NCBI GenBank assembly: GCA_963838835.1 | Contig: CAWITA010000021.1 | Location: 62,001-126,000, forward strand | Direction of reading: 5' to 3' | Source: Bog-473 sp963838835 | GTDB taxonomy: Bacteria; Actinomycetota; Acidimicrobiia; Acidimicrobiales; RAAP-2 | DNA length: 64,000 nucleotides | Shown: one piece after another, positions 26,855 through 35,572 of the stretch | Numbering within the stretch: position 1 is the stretch's first letter | How the letters are laid out: each line of letters starts with the position of its first letter | Position numbers and translations under genes: made by a program | The notes under the pieces: model-generated | The model's input: only the letters and a program-made list of their open reading frames with translations | Database searches by the model: none | What the model was told of the DNA's origin: nothing

Positions 26855-27781
26855 GTGCGGATCCTCGTCACAGGGGCGGACGGGCAGCTGGGCCGCGACC
26901 TGCTCGATGTCCTGGCCGGGCGGGTGGCGACAGGCGGCCGGCGTTGCGCGCTGCGCGGACCGGAGGGACCCCGTACTGGATGCAACCACGAGGTCCTCGC
27001 GACCGACATCGACACCATGCGCGTCGACGACCGGGATGCCGTTCTGCAGGCCTTCGCCGTATTCCAACCCGAACTCGTGCTGCACGGAGGTGCGTTCACC
27101 GCCGTCGACCGTTGTGAGACGGAGATCGACGCCGCCTTCGCCGTGAACGCCATCGGCACCCGTCACGTCGCGGAGGCGGCCGCTCAGGTCGGGGCGCACT
27201 TGGTCTACGTGTCCACCGACTACGTCTTTGACGGAACCGCCGACCGACCGTACCGCGAGTGGGACGCGCCGCACCCAGCCTCCGTATACGGCGCATCGAA
27301 GCTGGCAGGGGAATGGGAGTGTCGACCCGGGTCGACGATCGTGCGCACCAGTTGGCTGTGCGGGGCCCACGGCGCCAACATCGTCGCCACCGCGCTGCGC
27401 CTGGCGGACGGGAAGGACGAGCTCCGCTTCGTCGACGACCAACACGGCTCGCCCACCTTCACCGCCGATCTGGCGCCGGCGATCGTCACGCTCGGGCTCG
27501 AGCGCAGGCCCGGCGTCTTCCACGTGACGAACGGCGGGTCTACGACGTGGTGGGGCTTGGTGCGAGCGGTGCTGGCCGAGGCCGGCGAGGATTCCGAGCG
27601 CGTGCGCCCCATCAGCACGGCGGAGCTCGATCCGCCCCTCCTCGCCCCGAGGCCGGCGTACTCGGTGCTCGACAACATGGCGTTGCGCCTCAGCGGGCTT
27701 CCCCCACTGCCGAAATGGCAGGATGGGCTGTCCCGCCTCGTCTCGACCCTTCGATCGCACCAGCACCAAGCCCTCACATGA
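26855..27781 (+). CDS. rmlD: dTDP-4-dehydrorhamnose reductase
   Basis: 308 residues. It reduces dTDP-4-dehydrorhamnose to dTDP-L-rhamnose. NADP loop TGADGQLGRDLLD; LHGGAFTAVDRCETE; YVSTDYVFDGTADRPYREWD; catalytic SVYGASKLAGEW. A basic insertion of about 20 residues (near 30-50) precedes the usual EVLATDID strand; the reading frame is intact through it. GTG start. The stop overlaps the UGD start by 4 bp (ATGA). RmlC and RmlA are not in the window. Confidence 0.93.
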   Translation: MRILVTGADGQLGRDLLDVLAGRVATGGRRCALRGPEGPRTGCNHEVLATDIDTMRVDDRDAVLQAFAVFQPELVLHGGAFTAVDRCETEIDAAFAVNAIGTRHVAEAAAQVGAHLVYVSTDYVFDGTADRPYREWDAPHPASVYGASKLAGEWECRPGSTIVRTSWLCGAHGANIVATALRLADGKDELRFVDDQHGSPTFTADLAPAIVTLGLERRPGVFHVTNGGSTTWWGLVRAVLAEAGEDSERVRPISTAELDPPLLAPRPAYSVLDNMALRLSGLPPLPKWQDGLSRLVSTLRSHQHQALT

Positions 27782-29113
27782 CTACACCCCACACCGCTCG
27801 CGACCCACGCACGACGCCCCGCACGGTGGCCGTCATCGGTGCGGGCTACGTCGGCCTGCCCACGGCGGCGACACTGGCCCACTTCGGGCACACCGTCGTC
27901 CTGGCCGAGCGAGAACCGACCCGTCTGGCCGCCCTTCGTGCTGGACGCATGCCCATCGTCGAGGTTGGACTCGACGACCTGGTGGCGGGTGGTGTGGCGG
28001 CAGGGCGTCTCTCCTTCACGGACTCAGCGGTCGACGCAGTGCGGGGGGCCGGGTTCGTGTTCTTGTGCGTCGCGACGCCCCAAAGTGCTGACGGCTCGGC
28101 CGACCTGTCCTACGTGGAGGCGGCGGCCAAGGACATCGCGGCGCACCTGGAGCCGGGCTGCGTGGTCGTCAACAAGTCGACCGTGCCGGTCGGCTCGGCG
28201 ACGGTGGTCGAGCAGGTGATCGGACGGCCCGACATCAGCGTCGTGTCCAACCCCGAGTTCCTCCGGGAAGGCACCGCCGTGCTGGACAGCCTCAATCCCG
28301 ATCGGATCGTGGTCGGCGCCACCGACGCGCAGGCGGCGGCGAAGGTGGGGGAGCTGTTCTCCAGGACCCAGGCGCCGCTCATTGTGACCGACGCCACGAC
28401 GTCGGAGACGATCAAGTATGCCTCCAACGCGTTCTTGGCCACCAAGTTGAGTTTCGTCAACGCCCTGGCGGGCTTGTGCGAGGAGGTGGGGGCGGACGCC
28501 CGGGACGTCCTGCTTGGACTGGGCTACGACAAGCGCATCGGCTTCGAGTTCCTCCGACCCGGCCCGGGCTGGGGTGGCTCGTGCCTCCCCAAGGACACCC
28601 GGGCCCTTCTCCACATCGCCGGCGAGGCCGGTTACGAATTCTCGCTACTGGCCGGCGCTATCGCATCGAACGACGAACAATTGGCGCGCGTTGTCTCCAA
28701 GGTCGAGGCGGCCTGCGGCGGGTCCGTCGACGGGGCAACGCTGGCCGTGTGGGGACTGACCTTCAAGGCCAACACCGACGACCGCCGCGACTCGCCCAGC
28801 CTGCAGATCTCGCGCCGGCTCGCGGCGCTCGGAGCAACCATCAAGGCGTTCGACCCGACCGTCGAAGCCCAACCGAGCGGCGAGGCGGCGGACGACCTGC
28901 TCGGGCTGCACCTGCGACCCGATCCTTACGAGGCGGCGACCGGAGCACGAGTGCTGGTCGTGCTGACGGAGTGGGACGAGTTTCGCTGGCTCGACTTCTC
29001 CCGTGTCCTGGCTCTCATGGAGGAGCCCCGGATCGTCGACGCGCTGCAACCTGCTCGACCCCGCCGCGGTCAGGCGCATGGGTTTCCACTACACGGGGAT
29101 CGGTCGTCAGTGA
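27778..29113 (+). CDS. UDP-glucose 6-dehydrogenase (one frameshift)
   Basis: UDP-glucose/GDP-mannose dehydrogenase family; oxidises UDP-glucose to UDP-glucuronate. NAD loop GAGYVGLPTAATLAHFG; STVPVGSA; NPEFLREGTAV; catalytic Cys in GWGGSCLPKDTRAL; C-terminal domain with VWGLTFKANTDDRRDSPS. As given, the frame runs into the next gene, mimicking a fusion. An extra T at 29045 explains this: without it the protein ends normally with RNLLDPAAVRRMGFHYTGIG and a stop at 29111-29113, giving 444 residues. It supplies substrate for the next enzyme. Confidence 0.92.
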
Positions 29114-30057
29114 GCCGGGTGGTCGTGGCCGGCGGCGCCGGGTTCCTCGGCTCACACCTGTGCGACCGCCTCATGGCGCGGGGCGACACCGTGGTGTGCC
29201 TCGACGACCTGTCCACCGGGACACCGGAGAACGTAGCCCACCTCTTGGGTCACGACCGGTTCAGCCTCGTCGTGACCGACGTCAGCGAGAAGGTCGAGCT
29301 GGAGGATGCGTCGAAGGTTGACGCGGTGTGCAATCTGGCCTCGCCGGCCTCCCCACCGGCGTACCTCGCACGGCCGCTCGACACGCTGGCCGTCGGTAGT
29401 GAGGGCACCCGTCGGCTGCTCGAGCTGGCGCGGGAACACGAGGCCCGTTTCCTCATGGCAAGCACGAGCGAGGTCTACGGGGATCCCGAGGTCCACCCCC
29501 AGGTCGAGTGCTACCGGGGCAACGTCGACCCCACCGGGCCACGCAGTGTCTACGACGAGGCCAAGCGGTTCGCCGAGGCGCTGACCATGGCCATGCATCG
29601 CACCCACGGGGTGAACGTGGGGATTGCGCGAATCTTCAACACCTATGGACCCAGGCTGTCGCCCGGCGATGGCCGGGTCGTCTCCAATTTCATCGTGCAA
29701 GCCCTCAGCGGTGAGCCCCTCACCGTCTACGGGGACGGCAGCCAGACCCGGAGCCTGTGTTTCGTAGACGACGAGATTTCGGGCCTGCTGGCCCTGCTCG
29801 ATTCGTCACTGGTCGGCCCGGTCAACGTCGGGAATCCCGATGAGCGATCCATGCTTGACCTGGCCCGCTTCGTTCTGGAGGTCACGGGGTCGTCTTCGGA
29901 CATCGCTTTCGAGCCGCTCCCCACCGACGACCCCACGCGCCGCTGCCCCGACATCACGATGGCCCGTCGTGAGCTCGGCTGGGAGCCCACGGTCGGCCTA
30001 CGCGAGGGAATCGAGCGCACCATCGATTACTTCGCCCAGAGGGTGAGAAACCAATGA
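29110..30057 (+). CDS. UDP-glucuronate decarboxylase-like NAD epimerase (UDP-xylose synthase)
   Basis: About 315 residues, extended SDR. NAD loop VAGGAGFLGSHLCDRL; the CNLASPASPPAY stretch; STSEVYGDPEVHPQ; PTGPRSVYDEAKRFAEAL with catalytic Tyr and Lys; and RIFNTYGPRLSPGDGRVVSN. This set is diagnostic of UDP-glucuronate decarboxylases, which make UDP-xylose. The GTG start overlaps the upstream UGD stop (GTGA). UGD followed by this enzyme is a complete two-step route from UDP-glucose to UDP-xylose. Its stop overlaps the next gene by 4 bp (ATGA). Confidence 0.9.
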   Translation: MSRVVVAGGAGFLGSHLCDRLMARGDTVVCLDDLSTGTPENVAHLLGHDRFSLVVTDVSEKVELEDASKVDAVCNLASPASPPAYLARPLDTLAVGSEGTRRLLELAREHEARFLMASTSEVYGDPEVHPQVECYRGNVDPTGPRSVYDEAKRFAEALTMAMHRTHGVNVGIARIFNTYGPRLSPGDGRVVSNFIVQALSGEPLTVYGDGSQTRSLCFVDDEISGLLALLDSSLVGPVNVGNPDERSMLDLARFVLEVTGSSSDIAFEPLPTDDPTRRCPDITMARRELGWEPTVGLREGIERTIDYFAQRVRNQ

Positions 30058-30803
30058 CGGAGGCAGATGTGACCGAGAAAGACCTGAGCGAGTTGCCACC
30101 CCAGCGGACCTACAAGACGCTCACGGTCATCACGCCGGTGTTCAACGAGCGCACCACGGTTGCCGAGGTCATCCGGCGCATGCGGGTGGTCGCGATACCT
30201 CTGGTGCTCCAGATCATTGTGGTGGACGACGGGTCGAGCGATGGCTCGGACAAGGTGCTCGGCGCCATCGAGGACTCGACGGTGCACGTGATCCGGCACA
30301 AGGTGAACCAGGGCAAGGGCGCGGCCATCCGGACGGGGCTGGCCGAGGCGCGGGGCGACCTCATCCTCATTCAAGACGCAGACCTCGAGTACGACCCGAA
30401 CGACTGGCCCCGCCTGCTCGAACCGATTCTGCGGGGGAAGGCTCGTGTCGTCTACGGGAGTCGGTTCACCGGAGAGCGCAGGAACATGCTGCCCCTGCAC
30501 TGGATGGGCAATCGCCTGCTCTCGCTCGTGACGAATGTCCTCTACAGCTCGACGCTCTCTGACATGGAGACCTGCTACAAGCTCTTTGATGCGCGGGTAC
30601 TCGAAGGCATCACCATCGTCTCGAATAGGTTCGACTTCGAGCCCGAGATCACGGCCAAGGTGCTTCGGCGCGGCCACCGGATCTACGAGGTCCCCATCTC
30701 CTATGCGGGTCGCGAACACAACGAGGGAAAGAAGATCACCTGGCGCGACGGCTTCGGCGCGCTCAGGGCGCTGGTGAAGTTCCGCTTCGCCAAGGACTAC
30801 TGA
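30054..30803 (+). CDS. GT2 family glycosyltransferase (polyprenyl-phosphate sugar synthase type)
   Basis: 249 residues, GT-A fold. VITPVFNERTTV and IIVVDDGSSDGSD bind the nucleotide; IQDADLEYDPNDWPRLLEPI holds the metal-binding acidic motif; VYGSRFTGERRNML and SDMETCYKLFDARVLEGI are typical of DPM1/GtrB-like enzymes that transfer a sugar to a polyprenyl phosphate. No C-terminal membrane helices, so it acts at the inner leaflet as a soluble or peripheral enzyme. A polyprenyl-phosphate sugar would suit the GT-C-like proteins at 19.8 and 35.8 kb (inference). Confidence 0.9.
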   Translation: MTEADVTEKDLSELPPQRTYKTLTVITPVFNERTTVAEVIRRMRVVAIPLVLQIIVVDDGSSDGSDKVLGAIEDSTVHVIRHKVNQGKGAAIRTGLAEARGDLILIQDADLEYDPNDWPRLLEPILRGKARVVYGSRFTGERRNMLPLHWMGNRLLSLVTNVLYSSTLSDMETCYKLFDARVLEGITIVSNRFDFEPEITAKVLRRGHRIYEVPISYAGREHNEGKKITWRDGFGALRALVKFRFAKDY

Positions 30804-30811
30804 GGACCCTG

Positions 30812-31690
30812 GTGCCCGCCCTGGTCGGCGCGGTGGTGGTCGACCACGACGCGGGACCGCTGCTGACGGATTGCGTCCGCTCGATCCTGAGCGACGGGGC
30901 GACCACCGTGGTCGTGGTGGAGAACGGGACGACCGGGAGCGCAGAAGCCGCACTCGGGGAGCTTCTGGCCCAGCGGCCCGCAGCGCCGGTGCAAATCGTG
31001 CGTCCCGGACGGAATCTCGGCTTTGGGGCCGGAGTGAATCGGGGCTTGGCAGCGCTGGCAGGCGAGGCAACCCCACCCGAATGGGTGCTCGTCTCCAACC
31101 CGGACCTTCTCGTACACACCGGTGCGCTGGCGGCGTTGCGTGACGTCCTGGAGTCCCATTCGGCGTGGGCGCTGGTTGGGCCTCGTATCTACACGGAGGC
31201 GGGTGTGGTCTATCCCTCCGTGCGAAGCTTCCCGTCCTTCACCGACGCGGCCGGGCATGCGCTGCTGGCGCTGTTCAAGCCCGACAACCCCTTCACGCGG
31301 CGCTACAACCCTGGCGCACCGGAGGGCGACGTCGTGACCGAAGCAGGGTGGGTCTCGGGCTCCTGCTTCCTCGCCCGGCGCAGCGCCCTGGAAGAGCTCG
31401 GTGGCTTCGACGAGGCGTACTTCATGTACAACGAGGACATGGACCTGTGCTGGCGCGCTCACGACGCGGGGTGGGGCGTCGGCTTCGCCGGCGCGGCAGC
31501 CGTCACCCACGTCCAAGGTGTGAGCACCGCGCGGAACCCGTACCGGATGATGGCCGCCCACCACCGCTCGGCTCTCCGCTTCACCTACCGGACGACGAAA
31601 GGCTGGCGGCGGGCCGCGTTGCCCCTGGCCGTGCTGGTACTGGGGGTGCGCATGGCATTGGCCGCCGCCCGGCTGGCGGTCGGCCACTAG
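30812..31690 (+). CDS. GT2 rhamnosyltransferase-like protein (WbbL type)
   Basis: 292 residues. GT2 domain with VVVVENGTTG, RPGRNLGFGAGVNRGL, VSNPDLLVHTGAL and the acceptor-site motif FMYNEDMDLCWRAHDAGW. The linker EAGWVSGSCFLARRSALEEL is typical of WbbL, the mycobacterial enzyme that adds rhamnose to GlcNAc-PP-decaprenol. The C-terminus has a hydrophobic amphipathic helix. It lies in the same operon as rmlB and rmlD, which supply dTDP-rhamnose, so a rhamnosyl linkage step for a wall polymer is plausible. GTG start. Confidence 0.85.
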   Translation: MPALVGAVVVDHDAGPLLTDCVRSILSDGATTVVVVENGTTGSAEAALGELLAQRPAAPVQIVRPGRNLGFGAGVNRGLAALAGEATPPEWVLVSNPDLLVHTGALAALRDVLESHSAWALVGPRIYTEAGVVYPSVRSFPSFTDAAGHALLALFKPDNPFTRRYNPGAPEGDVVTEAGWVSGSCFLARRSALEELGGFDEAYFMYNEDMDLCWRAHDAGWGVGFAGAAAVTHVQGVSTARNPYRMMAAHHRSALRFTYRTTKGWRRAALPLAVLVLGVRMALAAARLAVGH

Positions 31691-31694
31691 GTCC

Positions 31695-32756
31695 GTGGGC
31701 TCGCACCGTGGCTGGCTGATTGCCGCGGTCGTGGCCATCGGGGTGACACTGCTGGCTCTCGGGTTGGCCGGCGCCGTGAGCAGGCCAAGACACCGCAGTG
31801 GGAGCGTCCACGTGGAGCCCGAGGTCACGTTCGCCCTGCCACCGGCGAGTACCGGGTGCGGGGGGGTGGCCACCCTGCCCGACGGGACCCAGAAGGTTCC
31901 GCTCACAGTGAGCACGGTGGCCGGCCAGGTCGCCGAGACCGTCAACGTCTGCATCGATGGCCGGGGTCCGTTTCCGTTCGTCCTCGACACCGGGGCGGGG
32001 CAGTCGACCATCGACGCTGGTCTGGCACGGCGACTCCGTTTGCCCTCGGCCGGCTCGGCAAGCCTGTTCGCCGGCGTCGGCTGCACCGGGACCGCACGAC
32101 CCGTTGCGATCGATGCCTGGTCGCTCGACGGCATCAGCCTGGCGCCACAGCAGGTGACCTCGGCCACGCTGCCTCAAATCGGCGGGAAGGGAGAGCCGGA
32201 CGGCCTGCTCGGCTCCGACGTGCTCGGGCGTTTCGGCGCAGTCCGGATCGACTTCGCGGCTGCTGCGCTCGTGTTACCCGGCGACGAGGGATCGCCGCTG
32301 AGCGGGTCCGCGCCGTACACGGGGCCGCTGGGCGCGCCGCCCGCGGTGCTGACCCAGGGGGAGGGGACCAGCGTGCCCCTGACGGTGACGCCGACTCAGG
32401 GGGATGTCTCGTTGAATGTGGCGGTCCGCTTCACCCGTGGCACGCGGCGCAGTTTCGTCGTTGACACCGGGTCTTCCCAGAGCGTCGTGGCGACCAGTGT
32501 GGCGCGAGCGGAATCACTCGGCTCCACCGACCTTGCTCAGCGCCAGGCCACCGTGTGTTCGGTCATCACGGTCCCGCTCGTCCACAGTGGTCCCTGGTCC
32601 GTGCCGGGCGTGCCGCTGCATCCCCAGCTGATCGGCGCGACCAGCTTCGGCACCATCTCCCTGACCGGCACACAGGGGCTCCTGGGCTCGGACCAGCTCA
32701 AACGTTACGGGTGGGTCGTCCTCGACTACCGCGGGGGGCAGATGGTGCTCGGCTGA
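31695..32756 (+). CDS. Membrane-anchored two-lobed aspartic protease (DTG...DTG)
   Basis: 353 residues. An N-terminal signal anchor (about 8-27) puts the rest outside the membrane. Two similar halves each carry an aspartic-protease active-site motif and a later Leu-Leu-Gly flap partner: lobe 1 has FVLDTGAGQST (DTG 98-100) with DGLLGSDVLGRFG (about 169-181); lobe 2 has FVVDTGSSQSV (DTG 257-259) with QGLLGSDQLKRYG (about 327-339). Bacterial retropepsin-like proteins usually have one DTG and dimerise; a covalent pair resembles the pepsin layout. Four cysteines lie mainly outside the motifs. GTG start, 4 bp after the glycosyltransferase. Target unknown, perhaps a cell-surface protein. Confidence 0.82.
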   Translation: MGSHRGWLIAAVVAIGVTLLALGLAGAVSRPRHRSGSVHVEPEVTFALPPASTGCGGVATLPDGTQKVPLTVSTVAGQVAETVNVCIDGRGPFPFVLDTGAGQSTIDAGLARRLRLPSAGSASLFAGVGCTGTARPVAIDAWSLDGISLAPQQVTSATLPQIGGKGEPDGLLGSDVLGRFGAVRIDFAAAALVLPGDEGSPLSGSAPYTGPLGAPPAVLTQGEGTSVPLTVTPTQGDVSLNVAVRFTRGTRRSFVVDTGSSQSVVATSVARAESLGSTDLAQRQATVCSVITVPLVHSGPWSVPGVPLHPQLIGATSFGTISLTGTQGLLGSDQLKRYGWVVLDYRGGQMVLG

Positions 32757-32847
32757 GACCGGTCACCACGAGGTCAGATCGGCCTCTCGTCCTCGGCTCG
32801 TGCGACCCGGGAGGTCAGCGTCTTGTCAAGTGTGGCCTTCTCTTCTC

Positions 32848-33687
32848 TCAGGCAAGAGCGGGCGCATCAGAGCTGTTCAAGCCGAGGCATGCGTCCACCC
32901 ATTCGTTGGCGATCCAGATCGTATTGCTACCGACCATGGAATGGAACGTGTAACCCTTGTCGAGCAAGAGCCGATACTTGCTCCGATGCTTCTCAGGGTT
33001 AGATATGTACTCTTCTGTGACGATGATGCGTGGGCGATAGAGTTCGAAGTCCAAGCCCAACAGCACTTCGTAATCCATTCCTTCGGCATCGACCATGAGT
33101 AGGGAGAGGTCGCGTGGCCACTGGCAGTCGCCGAGGACTTCAGTCAAAGTCTTCACCGGCACCATGACGCAGTCGCCGCTTCGGACCTTGGAGAACCACG
33201 GGTTGTCGTCGGTGCACAAGGTCGACATGGTGTTCTGGGGATCATTTTTGCCAAGGTAGAGCGGTAGAAACCCGGCGGTGTTGCTGCAGGCGATATTGAG
33301 GCAGCGCACCCCGGCAAGGTTAGAACTGGCATCCTCCAGCTTGGCAAAGAGATCGGGGTGCGGCTCGATCAAGATGGCATCCCATCCGTCCATGGCGAAT
33401 CGACGCGAGTTCGAGATGGTAACGCCGTCGTGCGCCCCAACGTCGACGAGCGAGTGGGGGAAATCTGGGCGCACCAACCGAAGGAGTGTGCCGACCTCAC
33501 CGGCTTGCGACAGATCAGCCGGTGGCAGCTGGCCCAGCTCCTGTCGCGGGGGGACTGGCTCCCGTCGCGGGAGGGGCACCTCGGCGACACCGGCCAGCCG
33601 ATTCAGCCGTTCCAGCATCGCTCGGAGATACGTCTTCACCCCCGGTGGGAGTCGCCGGCGCACTTCCTCATAGACGGTCATTGTCAT
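32848..33687 (-). CDS. FkbM-family methyltransferase
   Basis: 279 residues. The SAM-binding start LVDVGAHDGVTISNSRRF is at about 78-95, followed by AILIEPHPDLFAKLE and DLSLLMVDAEGMDYEVLLGL, the hallmark of FkbM O-methyltransferases. Here it probably methylates a sugar of the surface glycan. No membrane segment. Start at the ATG 33687 (ATG at 33681 also in frame). A perfect 14-bp palindrome overlaps the start codon. It is convergent with the aspartic protease gene and downstream of the WbdD-like gene on the same strand. Confidence 0.87.
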   Translation of the reverse strand: MTMTVYEEVRRRLPPGVKTYLRAMLERLNRLAGVAEVPLPRREPVPPRQELGQLPPADLSQAGEVGTLLRLVRPDFPHSLVDVGAHDGVTISNSRRFAMDGWDAILIEPHPDLFAKLEDASSNLAGVRCLNIACSNTAGFLPLYLGKNDPQNTMSTLCTDDNPWFSKVRSGDCVMVPVKTLTEVLGDCQWPRDLSLLMVDAEGMDYEVLLGLDFELYRPRIIVTEEYISNPEKHRSKYRLLLDKGYTFHSMVGSNTIWIANEWVDACLGLNSSDAPALA

Positions 33688-33693
33688 GACAAT
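33680..33693. promoter_or_regulatory. 14-bp perfect palindrome over the FkbM start codon
   Basis: ATTGTCATGACAAT reads identically on both strands and is centred on the ATG at 33687. It could be an operator or hide the start in a hairpin. A 14-bp palindrome may also be chance. Confidence 0.3.
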
Positions 33694-33772
33694 CGCACCC
33701 CTCGTGTTGGTTGTCTAGATCCATGTCGGCTGGCACGTCGGCCTCGCACTACAACGAGCCCATCGAGCTCGC

Positions 33773-35569
33773 TCATTTCCGAAGTCCCGCACGGAGTCGG
33801 CGCAATGGCCTAGTCAGACGCCAACTCCATGCGTTCAGCGTCCTGTCGAGCTCCGCCTGGGCGGCATCCCTGCGTGTCTCCGCCGCTTCTCGCTGGGCAC
33901 CCAGCATTTCGCACGCAGATCGCGACGCGTCTCTTTGCGAAGTCAGAAGATCCCGTTCAGCTACCAGGACGTCGCGTTCTGCTGCCAGCGCGTCACGTTG
34001 CGACGTGGCAAGATCGCGCTCGGATGCCAGGACATCGCGTTCGGTTGTCACGACGTCCCGTTGTGATAACACCGCGTCGCGTTCTGAAGTGAGCACAGCC
34101 CGGCTTGTCTGAGCGAACCGTTCGATGGCCGAGAGCCAGTGCCATGCGACCGGCGTTGTCTGCCGCACCGTTGTGACGCCCGCAGTCGGAGGCGTGTTCC
34201 AGCAAGCGGAGAGATCTCGGAACACGAAGTCGTCTCGATCGTGAGTCATGAGTGTTGCGATCAACGAGATGACCCGTGCCGGGAACTCAGCACGATCGAT
34301 TCCGGCAAACCGCGGTACCACCAATCCGGGTTGATCGGGGAAAGGGCCCCAGAGAGAGACGAGCCACACCAAGAAGGAGAAGTAGGTGTCGTTTGGCCAC
34401 ACCATGTCTTCGGGCAGCGGGCTGAGAGCGCCGAAGTCGATGATGTGGGCTCTTCCCTCGTCCGGGTCCCAGACGACGTTCCACAAGCGAAGGTCTGCGT
34501 GGTAGAGGCGGTGTGCTTCGAACCGGGCCAGGGACTCGAGCACCTGACCCGTGATAATCGACTTCAAATCTCCGTCGATGGAGCCGATAACCTCACTCAG
34601 CAGGACGCCGGGGTACGCCGTACGGAAGAGAATCGATTCGTGCGCACCGTCGACGAACTCGATCAATTCCGGGGCATCGATCCCTGTTTGAGCGAGTGTT
34701 TCCAACGTGTGTGCTTCCCGACGCTGCTCCTGACGGAGCAGTCTGACCACGGCGTCGTCGACAGAATCTGTGAAGCGCGCCGTGATCTTCACGATGCCGG
34801 CTGGGACGAAGTAGTACCGCCGGAGGCCCCTGGCGTCTCCTTGCATGCCGGCGTGGGACTCACGTTCCCAGGACACAATGGCTTGTAGTCCACCTTTGGT
34901 GAGCGCGTGAGTTTGGCTGGCAAACAAGATCGGTCGCCGGATGTCGGACCGGTGCATCCCCGCGAGACCTATCTCACGCACGAATGCGAAGGGGGCCAAG
35001 GTCACGCGCGGATCCGCGGGTAATGCCTGTGCCCACTGGACGGCTTCGGAGGCCAAGGCCATCTCGAATATCGCGTGGGGAATGTGTTCGGACAACGTCG
35101 AGACCAGGGACACGGCAGCCGCATGACCGTCACGGAGCGCAATGTGGTGCAACACGGAAAAGCCGATCACCAGGTCGTAGTCTCCGAGGTTGACGAGAGA
35201 GTTACTGTCGACGACGTCGCCTTCTACGAAGGCCACGTCGAGCTCCGAGTGCTCCTCTCGGATCAACCTCGACACGGTGACGTTCTCGGGTCGTGCGTCG
35301 ATGCGCGTTACGCGATGACCGAGTTGTGCGAGCCGAAAGGCCATCTCGCCCTGTGCCGATCCGAGGTCGAGGATCCGGAGAGACCGATGGAGGCGCGCCG
35401 TAAGGTGGCCGACGCCTTGGCTCAGAACGTCAAGACGGTGTTCGTCCGCAGCGCCCACAGCGGGGATCCCAGGGTGGCCAAAAGTGGGCTGATAGTTCTC
35501 AGGGACCTCGCGACCGGGCTGAGCTAGCCGACTTCCACCGTGCTTCTCCTCGGCTGTCGGTGAAACCAC
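33773..35569 (-). CDS. WbdD-like methyltransferase-kinase-coiled-coil protein
   Basis: 598 residues in three parts. (1) SAM methyltransferase, about 45-190: RILDLGSAQGEMAFRLAQLG, IDARPENVTVS and VIGFSVLHHIALRDGH. (2) Kinase-like domain, about 245-455: YHADLRLWNVVWD (catalytic Asp and Asn) and HIIDFGAL (the DFG motif). (3) Twelve consecutive heptads of the form xSERDxL/xSQRDxx, about 494-577, a coiled coil, ending in a basic amphipathic tail NAWSWRLTRPLRRLRAGLRK. This is the architecture of WbdD, which phosphorylates and methylates the end of O-polysaccharide chains and uses its coiled coil to set chain length. GTG start chosen because TATTCT lies 6 nt upstream; the in-frame TTG at 35572 is the alternative. 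Neighbouring glycosyltransferases fit a glycan role. Activity is inferred. Confidence 0.8.
   Translation of the reverse strand: MVSPTAEEKHGGSRLAQPGREVPENYQPTFGHPGIPAVGAADEHRLDVLSQGVGHLTARLHRSLRILDLGSAQGEMAFRLAQLGHRVTRIDARPENVTVSRLIREEHSELDVAFVEGDVVDSNSLVNLGDYDLVIGFSVLHHIALRDGHAAAVSLVSTLSEHIPHAIFEMALASEAVQWAQALPADPRVTLAPFAFVREIGLAGMHRSDIRRPILFASQTHALTKGGLQAIVSWERESHAGMQGDARGLRRYYFVPAGIVKITARFTDSVDDAVVRLLRQEQRREAHTLETLAQTGIDAPELIEFVDGAHESILFRTAYPGVLLSEVIGSIDGDLKSIITGQVLESLARFEAHRLYHADLRLWNVVWDPDEGRAHIIDFGALSPLPEDMVWPNDTYFSFLVWLVSLWGPFPDQPGLVVPRFAGIDRAEFPARVISLIATLMTHDRDDFVFRDLSACWNTPPTAGVTTVRQTTPVAWHWLSAIERFAQTSRAVLTSERDAVLSQRDVVTTERDVLASERDLATSQRDALAAERDVLVAERDLLTSQRDASRSACEMLGAQREAAETRRDAAQAELDRTLNAWSWRLTRPLRRLRAGLRK
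33839..34090 (-). repeat. 21-bp tandem repeats encoding heptads of the coiled coil
   Basis: Twelve 21-bp units encode heptads such as TSERDAV, LSQRDVV, TTERDVL, ASERDLA, AAERDVL and VAERDLL. The first eight are closely similar; the last four drift. In-frame units of 21 bp could expand or contract by slippage and so change coiled-coil length without breaking the gene. Confidence 0.85.
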
Positions 35570-35572
35570 CAA

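Noticed and set aside
27778..30057. A true UGD-decarboxylase fusion protein
   Set aside because: The normal UGD C-terminus and stop appear once the extra T at 29045 is removed, and the next gene has its own GTG with GTGA overlap.
33839..34090. CRISPR array
   Set aside because: The repeats are 21 bp, contiguous and in frame, with no spacers; they encode coiled-coil heptads.
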